Shown here piece by piece: positions 5,877-9,876 of a stretch of 9,876 bases of DNA. The position numbers were made by a program, and so were the translations under genes. The notes under the pieces were generated by a model, which worked only from the letters and a program-made list of their open reading frames with translations, had not been told where the DNA came from and searched no databases. Origin of the DNA: CAYTGG01 sp964581415 (GTDB lineage Archaea > Nanobdellota > Nanobdellia > Pacearchaeales > GW2011-AR1); assembly GCA_964581415.1 (NCBI GenBank), contig CAZOOJ010000026.1:1-9876 (forward strand). The letters run 5' to 3'. The first letter of the stretch is position 1. Every line of letters starts with the position of its first letter.

Positions 5877-7319
5877 ATGAATTTAACAAAAATATTTGGT
5901 TTTATTCCTGAAATAATAAAACCTGAAGAGAAAAAAGTTGCATTTAATACTAAATTAAAATGGACTCTCATTGTTTTATTATCTTTTTTCGTTCTTGCTA
6001 ATATTCCTCTTTTTGGACTTTCAGCAAATGCTTTGGAAAGATTTGAATATTTAGCTATAATTCTTGGAACTGATTTTGGAAGTATTATTTCTTTAGGAAT
6101 TGGTCCTATTGTAATGGCTTCTATTATTCTGCAGTTATTGACAGGTTCTAAAATATTAAATATTAATACAAATACAGCAGAAGGAAAGAAATTTTTTCAG
6201 GGAATTCAGAAAATTCTGGTTTTCTTTTTTATATTTTTTGAATCTTTAGTTTATGTCTTAATGAAAGGACTTCAAGCTACTCCAGGATTAGAATGGCTTT
6301 TGATTTTGCAGTTAATTTTAGGTGGACTGATAATTTTTTATATGGATGAATTAACACAAAAATGGGGTTTTGGAAGTGGTGTTAGTTTATTTATTGCAGC
6401 AGGAGTTTCTTGGAGACTTTTTACAAGTGCTTTGCAGTTCATCAATCAACAAGGAAAGAATTGTCTTTTAGATTTTTCAGGAACAGCTTGTTCAGGTAAA
6501 TTATTAGTCATGATTCAATCATTAATGAGCAATCCTCCAGATCAAATAGGATTTCTAGCAGCTTTAGCTGCAATTTTAGCTACAATAGTCATATTTTTGA
6601 TAATAGTATGGGCTCAATCATTAAAAATAGAAATTCCTTTATCATTTGGGAAAATTAGAGGTTATGGAATTAAATGGCCTTTGTCTTTTTTTTATGCTTC
6701 TGTAATTCCTGTTATACTAACAGCTGCATTAGTAGCAAATATTCAATTATTTGGAGGAATTATTGAAAATGCTGCAACTCCTTGTCTTACAGAAGAAGGA
6801 TGCAGTGGAATGGCAAAAATTGCATCATACTTCACATGGTTAGGAGAATTTCAAGGAGGACAAGCTATTTCTGGATTAGCTTTTTGGCTTGGCTCAACAA
6901 ATCTTCTTGAATTATTAATTAAAGGAGGATTTCTAACAAGATATCTTCTACAAGCTGTAACACATATTTTGTTTTTTGCTGTTTTTTGCACATTATTTTC
7001 TATATTCTGGGTTAAAACATCAGGTATGGATGCAAAATCACAAGCAGAAAAAATTACATCTTCTGGATTGCAAGTAGCTGGTTTTAGACAAGATACAAGA
7101 ATTATTGAAAGTATTTTAAATAGATACATAATGCCTTTAACAGTTATGGGAGGAGTTGCAATAGGACTGCTTTCATCAATTACAGATCTTTTAGGAGCAT
7201 TAGTCTCAGGAACAGCTATGTTGTTAGTTATTATGATTATGTTCCAATTATCACAGAATATTGTTCAACAGCATTCAGTTGATATGAATCCTGCAATGAA
7301 GAAACTCATAGGTAGCTGA
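5877..7319 (+). CDS. secY: Preprotein translocase subunit SecY
   Basis: Encodes the 480-residue central channel of the Sec translocon, which moves proteins across or into the cytoplasmic membrane together with SecE and Sec61-beta. Ten membrane segments can be traced. The first is at about residues 29-47. The plug and TM2 region, SIISLGIGPIVMASIILQLL, is at 69-88. The conserved block MDELTQKWGFGSGVSLFIAA is at 156-175. The cytosolic loop with KIRGYGIKWPLSFFYASVIP is at 259-278, and the ribosome/partner-binding loop with GFRQDTRIIESILNRYI is at 402-418. TM9 and TM10 follow. Two cysteine pairs lie in predicted external loops: C196 with C205 and C303 with C309. The length is typical of archaea. 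It appears to have its own promoter and not to read through from rpl15. Confidence 0.96.
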   Translation: MNLTKIFGFIPEIIKPEEKKVAFNTKLKWTLIVLLSFFVLANIPLFGLSANALERFEYLAIILGTDFGSIISLGIGPIVMASIILQLLTGSKILNINTNTAEGKKFFQGIQKILVFFFIFFESLVYVLMKGLQATPGLEWLLILQLILGGLIIFYMDELTQKWGFGSGVSLFIAAGVSWRLFTSALQFINQQGKNCLLDFSGTACSGKLLVMIQSLMSNPPDQIGFLAALAAILATIVIFLIIVWAQSLKIEIPLSFGKIRGYGIKWPLSFFYASVIPVILTAALVANIQLFGGIIENAATPCLTEEGCSGMAKIASYFTWLGEFQGGQAISGLAFWLGSTNLLELLIKGGFLTRYLLQAVTHILFFAVFCTLFSIFWVKTSGMDAKSQAEKITSSGLQVAGFRQDTRIIESILNRYIMPLTVMGGVAIGLLSSITDLLGALVSGTAMLLVIMIMFQLSQNIVQQHSVDMNPAMKKLIGS

Positions 7320-7672
7320 ATTTTTGCCTCTTAAAATCAAAAGATTTCTATGTTTTAATTCTGTTTAAAAGTATGGATTTGTTTGGAATTTTAGGATGAT
7401 TCAAAATTGAAACAATTAGATTCAAAAAAATCAGATATTAAAAGATATGATTTCAATTTATAGACATAAGAAATTTCAAGATGAAGAAATTTATGAGCTC
7501 TTAATAATTTTCCTTTGCTCTCTTGGAAATATTGTCTCTAATCAATAAACTGCCTAATTATTAAATAAAATTTAAATTGATATTATGAAATTATCTAAGC
7601 AACTTGTTGAGAAAGAATCTGAAAGAATAATTTTAAAAACTAATTTTTCTTTTATATAAAATAAAAGAGAAA
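7320..7672 (+). other. 353-bp gap where adenylate kinase is often found
   Basis: No intact gene is visible between secY and the DUF106 gene. Many archaea carry adkA here, but no P-loop (GxxGxGK) can be read in any forward frame. A T5 tract just after the secY stop may help termination. The only notable reading frame is a 33-residue one at 7447-7548, beginning MISIYRHKKFQDEEIYELL and closing IIFLCSLGNIVSNQ before TAA. It looks like real protein sequence but is too short to assign. The composition suggests decayed coding sequence and not a structured RNA. Confidence 0.5.
7631..7639 (+). promoter_or_regulatory. Possible TATA box for the DUF106 gene
   Basis: TTTTAAAAA is centred about 38 nt before the ATG at 7673 and would place transcription start near 7660, giving a leader of about 13 nt. 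A second TATA-like stretch, TTTATATA at 7651-7658, is closer to consensus but only about 18 nt from the ATG, too near for a start at or before it. I cannot decide between them. Confidence 0.35.
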
Positions 7673-8071
7673 ATGACAATAACTGATTTAATGATAAGTT
7701 ATCCTAAAGAAAGCATAATTGCTATTTCAATTTTAGTTACTTTGATTATGACATTGGTTACAAAAAAAGTTACTAATCAGAATAGGATGAAAGAACTTAA
7801 AGCAATTCAAAAAGCTTGTCAGATTAAGTTAAAAGATTCCAAAGGAGATTTAAAAAAACAAGGAGAAATTCAAAAAGAAATGATGAGTTGTTCTATGGAA
7901 TTAATGAAACACTCCTTTAAACCAATGCTTTTTACATTTATTCCTTTAATTCTTTTAATTTGGTGGATTAGAGACATCTATACAGGAGTTCTTTCTGGAT
8001 GGATTTGGTGGTATATTGGCGCAAGTATAATCTCAAGTTTAATTTTCAGAAAGATTTTCAAAGTTGTTTAA
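7673..8071 (+). CDS. DUF106/EMC3-TMCO1-like Oxa1-superfamily membrane insertase
   Basis: A 132-residue membrane protein of the archaeal DUF106 family, distant relatives of YidC, Oxa1, EMC3 and TMCO1 that help insert membrane proteins. The layout fits: a first membrane segment at about residues 14-34, a charged coiled-coil hairpin at about 35-80, then SFKPMLFTFIPLILLIWWIR at 81-100 and a third segment GWIWWYIGASIISSLIF at 109-125, closing with the typical RKIFKVV. The family gene often sits just after secY (with adk between), so the context supports a role with the translocon. An internal ATG at 7691 is possible, but the full-length start gives the usual N terminus. No Shine-Dalgarno sequence is visible. 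Confidence 0.87.
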   Translation: MTITDLMISYPKESIIAISILVTLIMTLVTKKVTNQNRMKELKAIQKACQIKLKDSKGDLKKQGEIQKEMMSCSMELMKHSFKPMLFTFIPLILLIWWIRDIYTGVLSGWIWWYIGASIISSLIFRKIFKVV

Positions 8072-8154
8072 TACGCTCGCCTTTCAATTCGCTTATTGAT
8101 GAATCTGCGACAGACTTTTCGCAAAGGTGCTTCGCTAATATTCTATTAACGAGA
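8072..8154. other. G+C- and CpG-rich intergenic island
   Basis: By hand count, the 80 bases from 8073 contain about 33 G or C (about 41%) and seven CpG, against long stretches with almost no CpG elsewhere in this window. TCGC occurs four times (8077, 8089, 8119, 8132), and TTCGCT occurs at both 8088 and 8131. A GCGA at 8107-8110 can pair with TCGC at 8119-8122 (five base pairs including the flanking T-A, eight-base loop). In A+T-rich archaea such islands often mark structured RNA or dispersed repeats, but no known RNA class is recognised here. Confidence 0.4.
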
Positions 8155-8171
8155 AATAATAATTTTATAAT

Positions 8172-8218
8172 GATAAAGTCCTATACTAACTCAACTGTCA
8201 ACAAAAATTAACTTTATC
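8172..8218. repeat. 8-bp inverted repeat upstream of pfdA
   Basis: GATAAAGT at 8172-8179 is repeated in inverse as ACTTTATC at 8211-8218, with 31 bases between. It lies just upstream of the putative pfdA TATA box. The long A+T-rich loop makes an RNA hairpin unlikely. It could be a binding site for a dimeric regulator, or chance. Confidence 0.25.
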
Positions 8219-8223
8219 CACAA

Positions 8224-8233
8224 TTTTTAAAAA
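8224..8233 (+). promoter_or_regulatory. TATA box for prefoldin alpha (leaderless)
   Basis: TTTTTAAAAA is centred 26-27 nt before the ATG at 8255, the spacing expected if transcription starts at the ATG. It is followed by a T-rich run and no Shine-Dalgarno sequence. Confidence 0.5.
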
Positions 8234-8254
8234 CTCTTTTTTTCTAAATTTAAC

Positions 8255-8689
8255 ATGAACGAATTAGATGAAAAACAGCAAGAGTTATTTTTAAAAATAA
8301 ACACTTATCAACAGCAAGCACAGCAATTACAGCAGCAGCTTCAAGCAGTAAATTCAGCAATAAATGAGCTAAATAATTTAAATTTAGGATTAGATGAATT
8401 AGTCGGTAAAAAGGATAAAGAGATTTTCGCTTCAATAGGAAAAGGAATTTTTGCAAAAGCAAAATTACTTTCAGAAGAACTTACAGTTGATATTGGTGGA
8501 AAAAACTTTGTAAAAAAATCAATTCCAGAAACAAAAGAGATTCTTCAAGAGCAATTAGAAAAATTGGAAGATGTTAAAAAAGAATTAAATGATAATTTAG
8601 AAAAAATCGGAGAAGAATTTACAAAAATTTTAGAAGAAGCGCAGGAGCAGGAAAAGAAAGAAGGAGAAATAGAAAAAATTAAAAAATAA
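8255..8689 (+). CDS. pfdA: Prefoldin subunit alpha
   Basis: A 144-residue alpha-class prefoldin. With beta subunits it forms the jellyfish-shaped hexamer that holds unfolded proteins and passes them to the thermosome. The arrangement is diagnostic: an N-terminal coiled coil rich in glutamine (YQQQAQQLQQQLQ at about 18-30), a linker NLNLGLDELVGKKDKEIFA, then the two beta hairpins of the alpha class with SIGKGIFAKAKLL at about 61-73 and TVDIGGKNFVKKSIPETKEI at about 77-96. A second long coiled coil runs to the end. Length fits the usual 140-150. It has its own TATA box and is followed by an unrelated gene 36 bp downstream. Confidence 0.9.
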   Translation: MNELDEKQQELFLKINTYQQQAQQLQQQLQAVNSAINELNNLNLGLDELVGKKDKEIFASIGKGIFAKAKLLSEELTVDIGGKNFVKKSIPETKEILQEQLEKLEDVKKELNDNLEKIGEEFTKILEEAQEQEKKEGEIEKIKK

Positions 8690-8725
8690 GATTTCTATAG
8701 AATCAAAGTAAATACATAAACTAAC

Positions 8726-9031
8726 ATGAACAATAATTTACTAAAAGAATTTGTCCCCTATAGATCACCAAATCATAGTCTAAATAAATTAAATAGTTTT
8801 GAATGGTTAGGTAATATAGATAATAAAGATGAAATGGTAATTGAGAATAGAGGAGATAAATTAGTGAGAGAATTTAAGAGAAGAACAATAAATCCAAAAA
8901 GTGATTCAGAGATAAAAGAAGAATATTTACGAACTGATTTATTTGAAAAAGTTATGATTGAAAAAGTTATTGATGAAAAAGGTTATAAAATTCCAGGAGC
9001 TAGGTCTATTTATGTGATTAAGAAAAAATAA
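8726..9031 (+). CDS. Uncharacterised 101-residue protein
   Basis: I do not recognise this protein. It is hydrophilic, with no membrane segment, signal peptide or cysteine. The N-terminal third is asparagine-rich with aromatic residues (FVPYRSPNHSLNKLNSFEWL at about 9-28). A charged middle contains RGDKLVREFKRR, a predicted helix DLFEKVMIEKVIDEKGYKIP spans about 71-90, and the end is basic. The ATG sits in TAACATGAAC, identical to the 10 bases around the pfdA start. A weak TATA-like TCTATAG lies near 8694-8700, so it may have its own transcript or be read through from pfdA. Clean codon use and the absence of internal stops suggest it is real. Confidence 0.7.
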   Translation: MNNNLLKEFVPYRSPNHSLNKLNSFEWLGNIDNKDEMVIENRGDKLVREFKRRTINPKSDSEIKEEYLRTDLFEKVMIEKVIDEKGYKIPGARSIYVIKKK

Positions 9032-9053
9032 TTCTTAATTCTCCTCTTTTATT
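9032..9053 (+). terminator. T-rich convergent intergenic stretch
   Basis: Only 22 bases separate two convergent genes. On the plus strand they contain several short T runs (CTCCTCTTTTATTT), a pattern that can terminate archaeal RNA polymerase without a hairpin. No stem-loop is visible. Confidence 0.35.
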
Positions 9054-9521
9054 TCAAATCATCCATGCAAAATTCAAAATTCCAGCAAAACTTACCCAAA
9101 GTAAATAAGGAACAAGCAACCATCCAGCTTTTTTATCAATTCTGCCTGTGACAAAAATTATACTAATAATTGAAAGCCAAAGTATTATTAATTCTGCAAA
9201 AGCCCAAGCAGGTTTTTGCAATTCAAAGAACAAAAAACTCCAAAAAGCATTCAGAAAGAAATTTATTCCAAAGACAATTGCAATTTTCTTTTTTTGAATT
9301 TTAGTTTTTGCTTTAATCCAGACAAAATAAAGAGATAAAGCTATTAAAAAGAAGAGTATGTTCCAAACAATTGGAAAAACATAATTTGGAGGTGTAATAG
9401 AAAGTTTGTTTTCAGAATACCATGATGAGTCTGTATTTCCTGAAGTAAATAAAGAGCCTATAAATGCTGTTAAAAAAACAACTGCTAAACAAATTATTAA
9501 AATTTTATAGTTAATTTTCAT
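9054..9521 (-). CDS. tspO: TspO/MBR (tryptophan-rich sensory protein) family membrane protein
   Basis: A 155-residue member of the TspO family (bacterial tryptophan-rich sensory protein, eukaryotic TSPO), which binds porphyrins and sterol-like ligands; the role in archaea is unsettled. Five membrane helices fit at about residues 5-25, 47-69, 80-99, 105-125 and 133-153. Family motifs are WYSENKLSITPPNYVFPIVW at 34-53, NAFWSFLFFELQKPAW at 91-106, and GWLLVPYLLWVSFAGILN at 133-150. It lies alone on the minus strand, convergent with the upstream gene, and has a good TATA box 24-25 nt before the ATG. No heme- or porphyrin-related neighbour is seen. Confidence 0.93.
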   Translation of the reverse strand: MKINYKILIICLAVVFLTAFIGSLFTSGNTDSSWYSENKLSITPPNYVFPIVWNILFFLIALSLYFVWIKAKTKIQKKKIAIVFGINFFLNAFWSFLFFELQKPAWAFAELIILWLSIISIIFVTGRIDKKAGWLLVPYLLWVSFAGILNFAWMI

Positions 9522-9540
9522 TTATTATTAAGGAATTTAA

Positions 9541-9550
9541 TATATTTAAA
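9541..9550 (-). promoter_or_regulatory. TATA box for tspO (leaderless)
   Basis: On the minus strand this reads TTTAAATATA, centred 24-25 nt before the tspO ATG at 9521. Just upstream is TAATC, as also occurs before the secY box, so the two promoters look alike. Transcription would start at or next to the ATG. Confidence 0.6.
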
Positions 9551-9552
9551 GA

Positions 9553-9708
9553 TTAGCTCGCTTGTTCATAACCCTCTACAACTCTTCCTTTTTCAACTGC
9601 TTTTCCAAGATAAAAAACTCCTGGAGCAACTTCCTTAGCATATTTTGGAAGAGTGAATTTCTGTTTTGAATTTTTTGCAGAAGCAACTACAATTACTACA
9701 GAAATCAT
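9553..9708 (-). CDS. Small protein with hydrophobic N terminus, start uncertain
   Basis: From the only in-frame ATG the product is 51 residues: a hydrophobic start MISVVIVVASA, then KNSKQKFTLPKYAKEVAPGV and a C-terminal part with FYLGKAVEKGRVVEGYEQAS. The frame stays open upstream to 9783 and encodes YIKKAIITLCIVFIL directly before the ATG. This would complete a normal membrane anchor with positive residues in front, but it has no ATG, GTG or TTG. An unusual start codon, or an indel in the run of nine A's at 9761-9769, could explain this. The C terminus recalls, from memory only, an LGxA...GxxVEGYA motif of some secreted archaeal proteins, here cut short. It ends 32 bp before tspO on the same strand, but tspO has its own promoter. 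Confidence 0.45.
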   Translation of the reverse strand: MISVVIVVASAKNSKQKFTLPKYAKEVAPGVFYLGKAVEKGRVVEGYEQAS

Positions 9709-9850
9709 TAGAATAAAAACAATGCAGAGTGTTATTATTGCTTTTTTTATATACTTCTTGAAAAAAAAAGGAGTATAAATATTTTATGAGGATAAGAATA
9801 AAAAAGCTGATTTTTTGAAATTTCTCAAAGATTCATGCTTTTTAGCAAGG

Positions 9851-9860
9851 TTTTTAAATA
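9851..9860 (+). promoter_or_regulatory. Possible TATA box at the window edge
   Basis: TTTTTAAATA resembles the other TATA boxes here. An ATG at 9869 is only about 13 nt downstream, too close for a leaderless start, so if the box is real its transcript probably begins just past the window. The gene it would serve cannot be seen. Confidence 0.25.
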
Positions 9861-9876
9861 AGGGTTTTATGGCTTT

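Noticed and set aside
7390..7630. C/D-box RNA in the secY-DUF106 gap, suggested by GATGATT and CTGA-like motifs
   Set aside because: The C-box-like motifs do not match RUGAUGA, and no D box lies at a suitable distance.
5828..7645. Shared TTGAGAAAGAA and following AATAAT/TTTTAAA before the secY and DUF106 genes as a common regulatory element
   Set aside because: An 11-base match in two A-rich gaps is close to what chance would give, and the following bases need gaps to align.
7999..8211. Plus-strand 70-codon frame overlapping the end of the DUF106 gene
   Set aside because: It is out of frame with a well-supported gene for a third of its length, and the rest runs through the CpG-rich island. 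The product resembles no known protein.
9806..9827. Small hairpin TTTGA/TCAAA near the right end as a terminator
   Set aside because: Only a five-base A+T-rich stem with no T run placed for a terminator; such stems are common by chance here.

Overview
The window comes from a low-G+C archaeon. It carries the second half of the archaeal 'spc' ribosomal-protein operon, including the archaeal/eukaryotic-type proteins S4e, L32e and L19e, followed by secY and a DUF106/EMC3-type Oxa1-family insertase. The very A+T-rich, lysine-biased coding, compact TAAAATG gene junctions and TATA boxes about 25 nt before start codons suggest a reduced-genome DPANN lineage such as Woesearchaeota or Pacearchaeota. 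That placement is an inference; a phylogeny of these ribosomal proteins would settle it.

Region 1 (1-5568) is a tight plus-strand run: rps4e, rpl5, rps14, rps8, rpl6, rpl32e, rpl19e, rpl18, rps5, rpl30, an unassigned 44-residue ORF, then rpl15. Nearly all junctions are overlaps or 1-nt gaps, and no Shine-Dalgarno sequence stands out, so translational coupling is likely. The gene order is the conserved archaeal one except for the small ORF between rpl30 and rpl15. S5 has an unusual acidic N-terminal extension.

Region 2 (5569-8071) is the membrane-insertion part. A 308-bp gap splits rpl15 from secY. It holds a decayed copy of part of rpl6 and ends in a TATA box placed for leaderless secY transcription. 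After secY, where many archaea carry adenylate kinase, there is a 353-bp gap with no intact gene, and then the DUF106 insertase gene. SecY forms the translocation channel, and the DUF106 protein probably assists membrane-protein insertion.

Region 3 (8072-9876) is more ordinary accessory sequence. It starts with a short G+C- and CpG-rich intergenic island, followed by prefoldin alpha, an unrecognised 101-residue protein, a convergent TspO/MBR membrane protein with a clear TATA box, and a small minus-strand reading frame with a hydrophobic N-terminal stretch but no good start. I saw no tRNA, rRNA, CRISPR array or transposase. No obvious new multi-gene system is present. The best leads are the 44-residue operon ORF, the rpl6 remnant, the G+C-rich island and the S5 extension.
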